64,000 nucleotides of DNA from Nostoc sp. S4 (GCA_029379225.1 JAQYWR010000018.1:3495-67494); one strand, 5' to 3'. Shown: positions 45,246 to 54,969, counted from the first letter of the stretch. Translations and numbers: made by a program. Notes: a model not told the origin generated them from the sequence alone.

Positions 45246-46685
45246 ATGTCTGAAAATCGTTTGTCTTCGGGAATTTCGAGTTTAGACGAAATTCTCTGTG
45301 GCGGTTATGTTCCAAATCGCACCTATTTAATTCGGGGTGGGCCGGGAGCTGGCAAAACAACACTGGGAATGCATTTCTTAACAACAGGGGCAGCAAATGG
45401 CGAACAGGTTTTGTTCATTACCTTGGGAGAAACCATCACCCAACTAAAGCGTACTGCCCTTGGGCTGGGATTTGATTTAGAAGGTGTCACTTTTCTCGAC
45501 TTTAGCCCTACACCGGAATTTTTCGCCCAAGTTCAGACTTATGATATTTTCTCACCAGCTGAGGTGGAACGCGAACCGACAACGCGGCGAATTGTAGAGC
45601 AGGTAGAAGCCCTCAAGCCACAACGCATTTTTATTGATTCGATGACGCAGTTTCGCTACCTGGCGAGCGATACATTTCAGTTTCGCAAACAAGTGCTGTC
45701 GTTTCTGAGATTTTTAGTAGAGCAAACCACAACTGTTCTATTTACCTCAGAGAGCAGTGAAGAAGCGCCCGACGATGATTTACAGTTTATGAGTGATGGA
45801 GTAATCAATCTGAACTTTAGCGACAATCAGCGTACACTCTGTATCTCTAAGTTTCGGGGAAGTGACTTTCAAGATAGCTATCATGCAATTCGCTTAACTA
45901 GCAGGGGAATGCAGCTTTTCCCCCGATTAGTACCTAAAGATTACGAACAAGCTTTTAATATCGAAGTAGTTTCCTCTGGTATCCCCGAAATCGACGAATT
46001 GCTGCACGGTGGAATTGAGCGTAGCACAATTACTATCATTAGCGGCCCCAGTGGTGTATGTAAAAGTACGCTAGGACTTCAATTTATGAAAGAAGCAGCC
46101 GGACGGGGCGAACATTCAGTAATTTATACTTTCGAGGAAAGAAAGGAAACCCTGCTGCGCCGTGCTGAAGGGATTAATATTGCGGTTGGTGCGATGCAGA
46201 ATAAGGGGACACTTTCTGTTGTTCAAGTGGAACCGTTATATTATACACCCGATGAATTTGCTAACCTCGTGCGTCAGGAAGTAGAGCAAAAACAAGCACG
46301 GATTGTGATGATTGATAGTGTATCCGGCTATCGGCTTTCGGTGCGCGGAAAAGACTTGATTAGCCATATCCATTCGCTATGTAAGTATCTGCAAAACATG
46401 GGCGTTGCTGTACTGCTAGTCAACGAGATTGAAACGATTACAGGAGAATTTAGAGTTACAGAAATTGGGATTAGCTATTTGGCAGACACGATTGTGTTTC
46501 TGCGCTACTTAGAAATGCAAGGCGAACTGCGGCGAACGATTGGCGTTCTCAAAAAGCGGATGACTGACTTTGAGAAAACCTTGCGCGAATTTGAAATTAG
46601 TCGTTACAGAATTAAAGTCGGTAAGCCACTCACACAGCTGCGAGGCGTGTTGACTGGAGTGCCTGAAATGCTAGATAAATTGTGA
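45246..46685 (+). CDS. KaiC-like double RecA-domain ATPase
   Basis: 479 residues with two KaiC/RadA-type domains. Domain 1 (1-230): ISSLDEILCGGYVP, Walker A GGPGAGKTT at 31-39, RIFIDSMTQFRYL. Domain 2 (about 240-479): SGIPEIDELLHGGIERST, Walker A GPSGVCKS at 267-274, where Cys272 replaces the usual Gly, IYTFEERKETLLRRAEG, and RIVMIDSVSGYRL. It is not the clock KaiC itself: the region of its Ser431/Thr432 reads GISYLADTI (Ser kept, Thr replaced by Tyr). Followed 78 bases later by a histidine kinase gene, a pairing typical for KaiC-like signalling ATPases. Confidence 0.9.
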   Translation: MSENRLSSGISSLDEILCGGYVPNRTYLIRGGPGAGKTTLGMHFLTTGAANGEQVLFITLGETITQLKRTALGLGFDLEGVTFLDFSPTPEFFAQVQTYDIFSPAEVEREPTTRRIVEQVEALKPQRIFIDSMTQFRYLASDTFQFRKQVLSFLRFLVEQTTTVLFTSESSEEAPDDDLQFMSDGVINLNFSDNQRTLCISKFRGSDFQDSYHAIRLTSRGMQLFPRLVPKDYEQAFNIEVVSSGIPEIDELLHGGIERSTITIISGPSGVCKSTLGLQFMKEAAGRGEHSVIYTFEERKETLLRRAEGINIAVGAMQNKGTLSVVQVEPLYYTPDEFANLVRQEVEQKQARIVMIDSVSGYRLSVRGKDLISHIHSLCKYLQNMGVAVLLVNEIETITGEFRVTEIGISYLADTIVFLRYLEMQGELRRTIGVLKKRMTDFEKTLREFEISRYRIKVGKPLTQLRGVLTGVPEMLDKL

Positions 46686-46763
46686 TAGCGTAGCTATGTT
46701 GATTCAGCCACGGCTAGTGAAAAACCTTTGCGGCAGTATTACCCGCGAGCAAGAGAATGAGCG

Positions 46764-47864
46764 ATGAGTCGAATTTTAATAGTTATAGAGCAATTTGAGA
46801 ATCGTCGCTTATTAGCAGAGTGGCTGAGTATATATTATGAGGTTGCGATCGCCGACTCAGTTGTCCAAGCAGGAAAAGCCGTACCGCTGTTGGATGAACC
46901 ATTTGATTTATGCATTGTCGACGGTCCAGCATTGGATCGCCTCTGGGAATGGGTGCAAGCAAGAAAACACCAAGAGCAACCCGTTTTTTTGCCCTTTTTG
47001 CTAATTACTCTACGTACAGACGTAAAACTATTGACACGGCATCTGTGGCAAACTATTGATGAGCTAATTACAAAACCACTAGAAAAGTTAGAATTGCAGG
47101 CACGAGTGGAAATGCTATTGCGATCGCGGCGGCTATCACTAGAGCTTCAGACTGCGCTCAAGCAAGAACGCGAACTTAAAGAACTAAAATCGCGTTTTAT
47201 TTCTATGGTTTCCCATGAATTTCGTAGCCCCTTAAGTACAATTTCAGGTTTCACTCGTTTACTGCAAGAGCGCAACTTGCCTCCAGAACAGCGAGATGAC
47301 TTTTTCAGACGCATCCTAGCTGCTGTTGCCCGAATGATTGCCTTGCTGGATGATGTTTTAATCCTGGGAAAATCTGAAGCCGCTCCTCTGGCATCTAATC
47401 CCGTTAAACTTGCACTTGAGCCTTTTTGCCGCAAGCTCATTGAAGAAATCAAATTCAGTACAGGCACTAATCACACGATTAATTTTAATTGCGAAGATGA
47501 ATGTGTGACAGTTCACATGGATGAAGCCTTACTGCGGCACATTTTAATCAATTTATTATCTAATGCTATTAAATACTCTCCAGCAGATAGCACCATTCAA
47601 GTGAGAGTGCAATGTAAATCCGAAGCAGCAATCTTTCAAGTGCAGGATCGGGGCATCGGCATTGCTCTAGCAGACCAAGAACGATTATTTGAATCCTTTT
47701 ATCGTGCTAGTAACGTAGGCAAAATTCCAGGAACCGGATTAGGGCTGACGATTGTTAAACAGGCAGTTGAGCGATATGGCAAAACGATCGCACTCAAAAG
47801 CGAAATTAATGTTGGGACAACGTTCATCGTCACTTTACCCTTGCAAAATGAAATTTTTGACTAG
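46764..47864 (+). CDS. sensor histidine kinase with N-terminal receiver-like domain
   Basis: 366 residues. The first 120 residues form a receiver-like domain (ILIVIEQFENRRLLAEWLSI, LCIVDGPALDRLW, ITKPLEKLELQARVEML): the central Asp and the Lys of TKP are kept, but the acidic pair at the start is mostly lost. A short helix follows, then HisKA with the phosphoacceptor His151 in SMVSHEFRSPLSTISG, and the ATPase domain with N-box ILINLLSNAIKYS, G1 DRGIGI and G2 GTGLGLTIV. So the kinase looks active. It is probably in one operon with the KaiC-like gene and acts as its output or input. No response regulator is adjacent. Confidence 0.9.
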   Translation: MSRILIVIEQFENRRLLAEWLSIYYEVAIADSVVQAGKAVPLLDEPFDLCIVDGPALDRLWEWVQARKHQEQPVFLPFLLITLRTDVKLLTRHLWQTIDELITKPLEKLELQARVEMLLRSRRLSLELQTALKQERELKELKSRFISMVSHEFRSPLSTISGFTRLLQERNLPPEQRDDFFRRILAAVARMIALLDDVLILGKSEAAPLASNPVKLALEPFCRKLIEEIKFSTGTNHTINFNCEDECVTVHMDEALLRHILINLLSNAIKYSPADSTIQVRVQCKSEAAIFQVQDRGIGIALADQERLFESFYRASNVGKIPGTGLGLTIVKQAVERYGKTIALKSEINVGTTFIVTLPLQNEIFD

Positions 47865-48152
47865 ATTCCAAAGCTTGATTTGCGATCGAACGTTTTAATT
47901 CTTAATCAGCTTTTTGATTTTTGCCTTTTAAAGCAGCAATACTACTGTCCATTACTGATATGGTTAATTTGGTCGGTTATGTACGGTGAATGCCAAAATA
48001 GCAGCCCAATTATCTATTTCATCAAAATAATAATTCTTATTTGGGAAAAATGCTCAGGCGCAACCCGCACTCAGGCAAAGCTCAGTGACCACCGCAGGCA
48101 TCGCCAATATTCCAATATTTAGTTAGACGCACAATTGCGGATCGCTTTCATT

Positions 48153-48386
48153 CTACGAGAACTTTTCCCAAGCTTGGGCAACTAATTGACTCAACCAGCG
48201 ACGTTGTTGCTGGTCTAGCAACGGATCTTCCGCTAGCAGCTGAGCAGTTAATTCTTCCAAAGATTGACCCTGAGCGCGGACAATTTTAATAACTCCAGCG
48301 ATCGCACTGGCAACTAGTTCTTCATCAATCGGCTGTTGTCCTAGAGCTACAATTTCCTGGGGACTGTCTGGAATGGGATAATTCAT
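48153..48386 (-). CDS. small conserved cyanobacterial hypothetical protein
   Basis: 77 residues: MNYPIPDSPQEIVALGQQPI, DEELVASAIAGVIKIVRAQG, QSLEELTAQLLAEDPLLDQQ, QRRWLSQLVAQAWEKFS. All-helical, Gln- and Leu-rich, and clean composition. I recall similar small proteins in cyanobacteria, without function. No strong ribosome binding site at the ATG at 48386. Confidence 0.7.
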   Translation of the reverse strand: MNYPIPDSPQEIVALGQQPIDEELVASAIAGVIKIVRAQGQSLEELTAQLLAEDPLLDQQQRRWLSQLVAQAWEKFS

Positions 48387-48546
48387 GGCGTGGGTTTACA
48401 CTTTTACAAAATGAACAATAAATTTGCCAAAATCTTAAAATTTCTTTACTGAATCTTTACCTAACTAATAGGGCGGAGTTTACCCTTTTATGTGCCTTCA
48501 TAAAATCTGTCTTTGTGAATAGATTGTTTAGAGATGTCAGGAAAAA

Positions 48547-50700
48547 ATGAAAGAAATCCTTTATTTAGAAGTTCCAACTGCGGATATCGCTGCTGTGCGT
48601 GACTGGTTGCAAACAGATTTTCAACCAAGACATGGGGAAAAAGTGCTGACTCCAGAAGGCTTCCGTCTTAAAATCACTACCGCTACTACAACTGTTGGTG
48701 GGGCAATTTCCGAAAACTTGCCTGCGGAACTTTCTGTATTTGTTTGGTCAGTGCAACGAACTACTTATTTAAAAGTGTTTCGTTGGGCACAACAACCCTT
48801 CCCCCAAGAGAAAGAATTCCTGCAACGCCTAAGAAAAGAAATCAGAAGCCGTTTTGGACATCATTACCCCCAACCACCAGCGATTGATTTATCCCAGCAA
48901 TCGATTTTTGCAGCCCTTGCCCCTTACTACCCTCTCACCGTTAAGTATTTTCAGAAAATGCCCAATGGGGAATATGACCTCAAGCGTGCCTACTGGTGGG
49001 AGCAGCGATGGCGCGAAGGGGTACGGAATCCGCAGCAGCCGCAACAGGTGATATTTTCTCATTCGAGAGAGGAAGAGGCAAAGAGTAGGAGACACAGCGA
49101 CGCAGGGAAAGAAATCTCCGCATTAAAGCATCACAGCGTCAGAGCGTCCTCATCCCCCACCTACGACATCATCTATATCGGCGGCGCATTGGGTGTCATC
49201 CATGCAGCAGTGATGGCAAAACTTGGATATAAAATATTGCTGGTGGAACGAATGCCCTTTGGGCGAATGAACCGAGAATGGAATATTTCCCGCGATGAAA
49301 TTCAAAGTTTGCTTAACTTGGACTTAATCACCCCCGCAGAGTTAGAAACCATCATTGCTAGAGAATACAAAGATGGATTTAATAAGTTTTTTGATGGCAA
49401 TAATCCAAGTAAACTGCGATCGCCAGTGCTGCATACACCCACAGTCCTAAATTTAGGCTTAGATTCCGAAAGGTTGCTGCAACTGTGTGGGCAAAAGCTG
49501 CATGCCACAGGCGGAGAAATTTGGGATGAAACAGAGTTTATCCGTGCAGATATTAATGAATCACAAGTTGTAATAAAAGTCAAGCATTTACCTAGTAAAA
49601 TTGAAAAGCAAGTAGGTGGGAGGCTACTAATAGATGCGATGGGAACAGCGTCCCCTATTGCTTGGCAATTAAATAGCGATCGCGCCTTTGACAGCGTGTG
49701 TCCGACGGTGGGAGCGGCAATTGAGAGCGGATTTGAACCACAGGTATGGGATTGTGAATATGGAGATGTCCTAAACAGTCATGGAGATATTTCGCGCGGC
49801 AGACAGCTAATTTGGGAATTGTTTCCTGGCGCAGATGAGGAGCTGACGATTTATTTATTTCATTACCACCAAGTCAATGCTGAAAATCCTGGTTCCTTGC
49901 TGGAGATGTACGAGGACTTTTTCACAATTTTGCCAGAGTATCGCAGATGCGATCTGGATAAATTGGTCTGGAAAAAGCCAACATTTGGCTATATACCGGG
50001 GCATTTTAGTGTTAAAAGTAGCGATCGCACAGTAGCCTTCGATCGCTTGATTGCGATCGGTGATGCTGCATCACTCCAGTCTCCTTTGGTTTTCACAGGT
50101 TTTGGTTCGCTGGTTCGTAACTTAGAGCGTTTAACAACGCTATTAGATACTGCTCTCAAACATGACTTATTGAGTTTGGCACACTTAAACCAAATTCGTG
50201 CTTACCAAAGTAACGTTTCAGTCACATGGCTATTTTCCAAAGGCATGATGGTACCTACAAGTAAATTTTTACCACCACAGCGGGTGAACGCCATGCTCAA
50301 TACCTTCTTTGGGCTGTTAGCAGACGAACCTCAACAGGTGGTAGATAACTTCATTAAAGACAGATTTGATTGGTTAACCTTTAACCGCCTAGCACTTAAA
50401 GCAGCAAAGAAAAATCCAGCCTTGCTTTTGTGGATTTGGGAACTTGCTGGTCCTAAGGATTTAGGGCGATGGCTGGGCAGTTATTTTAATTTTTCTCGTC
50501 ATGCCTTGGTTAGTGCTTTACTCAGTCCGTGGTTCCCACAGTTTTTGAGCCGGATAGGCTCTTGGCTAGAACCCCGAAATCCGGGATTGTGGTTGCGGCT
50601 GTTAGCAATTAATTACGCTATTACCACAGGCAAACCGCGATCGGCTACTCAGGTAGCAAAAACTAACCCAGAAGCCATAATTCAGAAATTTAGTCATTAG
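48547..50700 (+). CDS. CruA-like FAD-dependent oxidoreductase (lycopene cyclase family)
   Basis: 717 residues with an ATG at 48547 after CAGGA. The N-terminal domain (1-170) with LSVFVWSVQRTTYLKVFRWA, YPQPPAIDLSQQSIFAALAP is characteristic. FAD domain: YDIIYIGGALGVIHAAVMAK, LLVERMPFGRMNREWNISRD, HTPTVLNLGLDSERLLQLCG, AFDSVCPTVGAAIESG. It resembles, in my recollection, the CruA branch of lycopene cyclase-type flavoproteins of cyanobacteria rather than plant-type CruP. Whether it cyclises lycopene or does another reaction is open. Residues about 171-204 (HSREEEAKSRRHSDAGKEIS, ALKHHSVRASSSPT) are a low-complexity insert. The last residues FSH and the stop lie in TTAGTCATTAG repeats. Confidence 0.82.
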   Translation: MKEILYLEVPTADIAAVRDWLQTDFQPRHGEKVLTPEGFRLKITTATTTVGGAISENLPAELSVFVWSVQRTTYLKVFRWAQQPFPQEKEFLQRLRKEIRSRFGHHYPQPPAIDLSQQSIFAALAPYYPLTVKYFQKMPNGEYDLKRAYWWEQRWREGVRNPQQPQQVIFSHSREEEAKSRRHSDAGKEISALKHHSVRASSSPTYDIIYIGGALGVIHAAVMAKLGYKILLVERMPFGRMNREWNISRDEIQSLLNLDLITPAELETIIAREYKDGFNKFFDGNNPSKLRSPVLHTPTVLNLGLDSERLLQLCGQKLHATGGEIWDETEFIRADINESQVVIKVKHLPSKIEKQVGGRLLIDAMGTASPIAWQLNSDRAFDSVCPTVGAAIESGFEPQVWDCEYGDVLNSHGDISRGRQLIWELFPGADEELTIYLFHYHQVNAENPGSLLEMYEDFFTILPEYRRCDLDKLVWKKPTFGYIPGHFSVKSSDRTVAFDRLIAIGDAASLQSPLVFTGFGSLVRNLERLTTLLDTALKHDLLSLAHLNQIRAYQSNVSVTWLFSKGMMVPTSKFLPPQRVNAMLNTFFGLLADEPQQVVDNFIKDRFDWLTFNRLALKAAKKNPALLLWIWELAGPKDLGRWLGSYFNFSRHALVSALLSPWFPQFLSRIGSWLEPRNPGLWLRLLAINYAITTGKPRSATQVAKTNPEAIIQKFSH
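49056..49160. repeat. repeat-like in-frame insert in the CruA-like gene
   Basis: GAGAGAGGAAGAGGCAAAG to CAGCGACGCAGGGAAAG-type sequence common in spacer repeats, coding for a polar segment between two conserved domains. Confidence 0.55.
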
Positions 50701-50732
50701 TCATTAATCATTGGTCATTGGTAAATAACAAC
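50693..50732. repeat. TCATTAG/TCATTGG heptamer array at the CruA-like 3' end
   Basis: About five units directly over the stop codon: TTTAGTCATTAGTCATTAATC, then ATTGGTCATTGG. The gene's last residues Phe-Ser-His and stop are encoded by it. Confidence 0.75.
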
Positions 50733-50740
50733 CAACAAAT

Positions 50741-50857
50741 GACAAAGCGCAAAGTCAAGCCACTGCTACCTCAGCGCCCTGCGTCGGAATCTTGTGGCGT
50801 TGAGCCAAGGCTTCCTTGGAACGGAACTTTGTAACAGAGGATAACTGACAAATGACT
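50741..50857 (+). repeat. composite dispersed repeat, copy A
   Basis: Left end GACAAAGCGCAAAGTC, core GAGCC/AAGCCACTGCTACCTCAGCGCC, right end ACTTTGTAACAGAGG then TGACAAATGAC. The core contains the inverted repeat CTCAGCGCC / GGCGTTGAG. See copies at 54830-54953 and 61402-61510. Confidence 0.8.
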
Positions 50858-50869
50858 AATGATAACTAG

Positions 50870-52348
50870 CTATTTCTGCTTGGGACGAAAATTCGGCAGT
50901 TCCACAGATGCCAATGACTTACGCCCTTTGGGTGGACGCTGGGGATAAACTACGGGTGAGGGTGAATTGGTATCATCGGCATTATCATCTGATGATGGAG
51001 ACAATTCTAACTGGGTTAATTGTGGAACTTCTGACCAATAGTCTTCAGTTTCTTCAACAAATATCTTGGTCTCAGATGAAGTGGAGGTAGTTATAGGGGG
51101 ATTGATTTCTACCTCCAACTGCTGCTGTTGTAGATTTTTTACTTCCTCTTCATCCTCCAGAATTGTTGCTAAAGTTTCCCAGGCAGGCGCATCAGCCACA
51201 TTACTATCCACATCTGTTTTTGCCGCAACTGCTGGTGATGCAGATGCAGGCTGGGAGGTGAAAAACATTTGGATGAGACTATCTAATTGCCGATCTAAGT
51301 TTGATGACTCTAAAGGTGAAACAGTTTCGCCTGCATCTGGGGAATCGTCAATTTCTGGAGAGGAAACAGGTTGCGCTGGTGTTGGTGTGTCTGCTTTAAC
51401 TGACCAATTCCAAGAAGATGAGGAAGTCGGAGTGGGTTGATTTGTTTGGAATGGGAGTGGTGGTGACGGTTCTCCCCAAGAATTATCTGGATTATCACTC
51501 AAGGATTCTGGCTCTGCTGACCAAGCTTTAATTGGCTGTGCATTAGGAAACAAAGACCGAGCTTTTCGAGAAAATCTTCCTTGGGTGGTGGTGATGTCTT
51601 TGGGATGTTTTGCAGTATCATCTAAAGAGTCATAACCAGGAACAGGTGTATCTAGACATTTCTCCAGAGCCGCTTTAAATTGTAGGGTCTGGCGTTGTTG
51701 CCGCATGAGTCTAGTACGTAATTCCCGACAAGTATTTTCTGATTGCAATAACTTTTGAGACTGTTCGTTATTAGTTGTGTGTAGCAACGTACATTCCCGT
51801 TCTAACTGGGCGAGGCGTTGTTGGCTAATTTGTAGCTGTGCTTTATGGGTTTCGATAAAAACTTCTTGGCGTTGAACAGTTTGTACAGCAGTTTCCAATT
51901 GTTGAAATAACGACTTAATCTGTTCTTGAGCAGCAGCTAACTCCTGAGTTTGTTGGTTAAACATCGACTCAGTAACGCTGGAACGCGTTTTCTGCCACTG
52001 CAAAACTTTTTCAGACTCAGCTAGGTTGTCTTTTAACTGCTCTACTTGTTCGTACAAGTTATTATTAGCTGCACCCAATTCTTCGTTCAATGCCAGCAGC
52101 TTCTGAAATTCTGAGTCAAGAAGTGCTTGTTTGCCGCTTTCAGGCTCTGCAACCCAGTCCTGTTGGGTACTATCTTCCGATTGTGTATCTTGAGCCGACA
52201 TGAGTAGGGGCAATTTTGAAATTGCCATATTGTCATTAGGCATAACTGAGTAAAAGGGACAATTAGCCTGCTTTGATTCTGGCGAACTAGCAGAATTTAG
52301 AGATTCCATCACAGCCCCGTTGTTTGAGGTGTCAGCTTGATTCATCAC
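50870..52348 (-). CDS. coiled-coil hypothetical protein
   Basis: 492 residues. The N-terminal 80 are disordered (Ser, Gln). About 85-230 is a continuous coiled coil: SEFQKLLALNEELGAANNNL, YEQVEQLKDNLAESEKVLQW, QLQISQQRLAQLERECTLLH, ELRTRLMRQQRQTLQFKAAL. The C-terminal half is low-complexity, Ser/Pro/Asp/Glu-rich, and ends KSLASVELPNFRPKQK. Such coiled-coil proteins are frequent in multicellular cyanobacteria, some with cytoskeletal or septal roles, but I cannot assign one. ATG at 52348 or 52345. Confidence 0.7.
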   Translation of the reverse strand: MMNQADTSNNGAVMESLNSASSPESKQANCPFYSVMPNDNMAISKLPLLMSAQDTQSEDSTQQDWVAEPESGKQALLDSEFQKLLALNEELGAANNNLYEQVEQLKDNLAESEKVLQWQKTRSSVTESMFNQQTQELAAAQEQIKSLFQQLETAVQTVQRQEVFIETHKAQLQISQQRLAQLERECTLLHTTNNEQSQKLLQSENTCRELRTRLMRQQRQTLQFKAALEKCLDTPVPGYDSLDDTAKHPKDITTTQGRFSRKARSLFPNAQPIKAWSAEPESLSDNPDNSWGEPSPPLPFQTNQPTPTSSSSWNWSVKADTPTPAQPVSSPEIDDSPDAGETVSPLESSNLDRQLDSLIQMFFTSQPASASPAVAAKTDVDSNVADAPAWETLATILEDEEEVKNLQQQQLEVEINPPITTSTSSETKIFVEETEDYWSEVPQLTQLELSPSSDDNADDTNSPSPVVYPQRPPKGRKSLASVELPNFRPKQK

Positions 52349-53340
52349 TCTTGACCCACCCGCTTAAAAATATTCAGCACTGCTGGTGTTTGCATTGCCG
52401 ATCGACTGTGTGCGATCGCGGTTTGCTCTAGAAGCTAAGTTTAACTCTCTCTAAGCACGAGTAATTAATCATCAATCGGTTATTACTCATTTTGTATCTA
52501 GACTGATGCCTTTATAACACTATGAACCTCTTTGGCGTCAAGGAGAGTACAGGTTGGGGAAATGGCAAAGACGAGGGAAAAAGCCAAAGCCTATACTTCA
52601 AAACTAAATTGTATTGCTTGATTTAATTTTTTTCCTGGAAAGCCTAGTCAGTATAATTTTTTATATTTAAAATTACATCTATCTCAAGATACATATATAA
52701 ATGTGTTTAAAAACACATTTATATGTTGATTTATTTTTTACCTAAGATAGATGCTTAAATAAACGTCTACTATTGGATGTAATTTTCTAATTCTAGGCAA
52801 TCATTAGTTGATGGAGTAAGCGACCAAGAATTTCTGTAAACATAATCATGTTATGAAATTATGACATTTAAGTATAAAAACTTAAATATTTATAAATAAA
52901 AGTAATCAAAAATACAAGTAGTATCATAAAACTTTTTTGAAGGACAATCTCAATTTAGTAGAAGGTTTTTTTAATGAGAAACATATCCCTGGCAATAATT
53001 TTGGGCTTAGTTGGTAAGAAGATTTTCGTATCAGTTTGATTTCAATTTGTGAAATTTATTTAATAACTACAGAAAAAGTAATTTAAATATACTTAAGTAC
53101 AGTTAATTATTTAATACGTTGTATAAATAAAGTTGAAAAATACGGATAAATTAAGTGTAAATACCGCTTACGTTTTTTAATTATTTATTAAACAATAGTT
53201 GTAATCACTAGTATCTATCTAAATAATTAAGTAATTTCAAACACTAAAATTACTGGATGCAATCTGATGAGTTTGCAGAGAAATCTTCGTGATATTAGGC
53301 TTATTCAAAAATAAAAAGATTTAAAATAGGGGTGCTAAAA
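52349..53340. other. 990-base gene-free region with nested palindromes
   Basis: No gene above 25 codons; a 21-codon ORF at 52974 (MRNISLAIILGLVGKKIFVS) resembles a truncated signal peptide. Contains the nested palindrome 52676-52753 and ATTTAAGT / ACTTAAAT at 52866-52887. Very AT-rich; could also contain an untranslated RNA or the class V enzyme's regulatory region. Confidence 0.55.
52676..52753. repeat. nested inverted repeat, 78 bp
   Basis: Outer arms CATCTATCT (52676-52684) / AGATAGATG (52745-52753); inner arms ATATAAATGTGTTT (52695-52708) / AAACACATTTATAT (52711-52724), perfect 14 bp with a 2-base gap. Potential stem-loop, cruciform or small MITE-like element. Confidence 0.75.
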
Positions 53341-54795
53341 ATGACTGATATATTTACACTAAATGCAAAGAACAATCAAATAACTGCTCATTTACCGTTA
53401 TTTGAAGAAAATATTGATAGTTTTTGGGACAAAGAAATTAGACCTTTATTCACAGATGAGTCTCTATCTTTCAAGGTAAAAATCTTGAATGGAAACTATG
53501 TTAAGTACGTGAACCTGGATAATGGAGCAACAACTACTCCCTTTGCAACTCTCAAGCAGTATATAGATGAAATGCTTGACACTTATGGCAGCGTGCATCG
53601 AGGTTCTGGGCAGAAATCCATCATTACTACACGAGAATATGACACTAGTCGGAACATCATTCGGGACTTTGTAGGGTCATCTTCACAGAACTATGTAATC
53701 TTTGCAAAAAATACAACAGAAGCAATTAATGGAGCTGCTACACTTTGGGCAAAAATACCTGGGAAAATTTTAGTTTCTGATATTGAACATTCATCAAACT
53801 TATTGCCTTGGGTAACTAGAGATGAAGTTGTACAGTACAGAACCCAGCCAGATGGAAGTGTCAGTCTGACTGAAATTGAAAATATCTTCAAGGCATACCA
53901 AAATCGCCCGAAAGCTGAACAAATCAAGTTAGTTACTATTACAGGTGCCTCAACAATTACAGGTTACAGACCTCCAATTTACGAAATTGCAGCCTTAGCA
54001 CATCGGTATGGTGCAAAGATGTTTGCGGACGTGTGTCAATTAATTCAGCACGAACGAGTAGATATGCGTCCAGATGATGACCCATGTCATTTAGATTTTG
54101 TAGCTTTCTCTGGACATAAAATGTATGCACCTTATGGAACTGGGATTTTACTAGGGCCTAAGGAATTTTTTGATAGCTCCTACCCTTATCAAATTGGCGG
54201 TGGAAACCTGCCTTATATAACCAGAAAGCTAGAAATCAAGCGTTTTTACACAGAACGGGCCCACGATCCGGGAACACCAAACGCAATGGGTGCGATCGCC
54301 ATTGCTAAAGCGATTGAAATTATTGAAGCACTAGGACGCGAGCGCATTGCTCAATACGAACACTCCCTAGTTGAGTTTACATATATACGACTTCAAAGTA
54401 TTCCTGGTGTGAAAGTACATATTCCAGGAGATAATTTAGCCCATGTTATTCCCTTTGATATTCATGGGTTTGACGGACGTTTAGTAGCAGAAATTCTGGC
54501 ACAAGAATACGGTATTGGGGTTCGGGCTGGAGCCTTCTGCACATACGAATACATTCGTAAACTGAAGAATATTTCAGACGAGCAAGACTTGGAGATTGCC
54601 AAGGAAGTAGAAAAAGGAATTACGCGTAACATTCCTAGTATTATCCGAGCTAGCTTCGCTGTATATAATACATTGGAAGATTGCGATCGCTTTATTGATG
54701 CGATCGCGCAAATAGCTAAAAACGGATTTGATTACTATTTACCGTACTACACACAAGATGAAATTACTGGTGTTTGGACAGTGATAGACAGATAG
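53341..54795 (+). CDS. class V PLP enzyme, cysteine desulfurase-like
   Basis: 484 residues from the ATG at 53341, with AGGGG nine bases upstream; a GTG at 53332 is possible. The domain begins around residue 60: VNLDNGATTTPFATLKQYID, YGSVHRGSGQKSIITTREYD, VIFAKNTTEAINGAATLW, ILVSDIEHSSNLLPWV, KMFADVCQLIQHERVDMRPD, and FVAFSGHKMYAPYGTGILLG with the PLP Lys. The extra N-terminal 55 residues are unusual for SufS/NifS. The Cys of GVRAGAFCTYEYI could be the persulfide carrier in the usual loop. It precedes a sulfite-oxidase-type gene and a TauE gene, so a sulfur role is likely. Confidence 0.85.
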   Translation: MTDIFTLNAKNNQITAHLPLFEENIDSFWDKEIRPLFTDESLSFKVKILNGNYVKYVNLDNGATTTPFATLKQYIDEMLDTYGSVHRGSGQKSIITTREYDTSRNIIRDFVGSSSQNYVIFAKNTTEAINGAATLWAKIPGKILVSDIEHSSNLLPWVTRDEVVQYRTQPDGSVSLTEIENIFKAYQNRPKAEQIKLVTITGASTITGYRPPIYEIAALAHRYGAKMFADVCQLIQHERVDMRPDDDPCHLDFVAFSGHKMYAPYGTGILLGPKEFFDSSYPYQIGGGNLPYITRKLEIKRFYTERAHDPGTPNAMGAIAIAKAIEIIEALGRERIAQYEHSLVEFTYIRLQSIPGVKVHIPGDNLAHVIPFDIHGFDGRLVAEILAQEYGIGVRAGAFCTYEYIRKLKNISDEQDLEIAKEVEKGITRNIPSIIRASFAVYNTLEDCDRFIDAIAQIAKNGFDYYLPYYTQDEITGVWTVIDR

Positions 54796-54829
54796 TCTGT
54801 TGATTGTTGACTGTTAACAAATAACAAAG

Positions 54830-54953
54830 GACAAAGCGCAAAGTCTGAGCGGAGGTTTCCTCCCTAGACGCCCGGAGGGCGGCTTGCCGGAGGCATCAGT
54901 TAGCGCAGCGTTAGCGACGCAGGAGCGTCACTTTGTAAGAGAGGACAAATGAC
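54830..54953 (+). repeat. composite dispersed repeat, copy B
   Basis: Same left end GACAAAGCGCAAAGTCTGAG and right end ACTTTGTAAGAGAGGACAAA as copies A and C but a different core, GCGGAGGTTTCCTCCCTAGA plus GCGGCTTGCCGGAGGCATCA and GACGCAGGAGCGTC. Lies directly before the sulfite oxidase gene. Confidence 0.75.
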
Positions 54954-54969
54954 AAAGGACAAATAACAA

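Noticed and set aside
47880-48122. 80-codon ORF after the histidine kinase
   Set aside because: Cys- and Tyr-rich sequence with no family resemblance and no binding site.
52974-53039. 21-codon ORF resembling a signal peptide
   Set aside because: Too short and no homologous continuation in the following frames; left as a possible remnant only.
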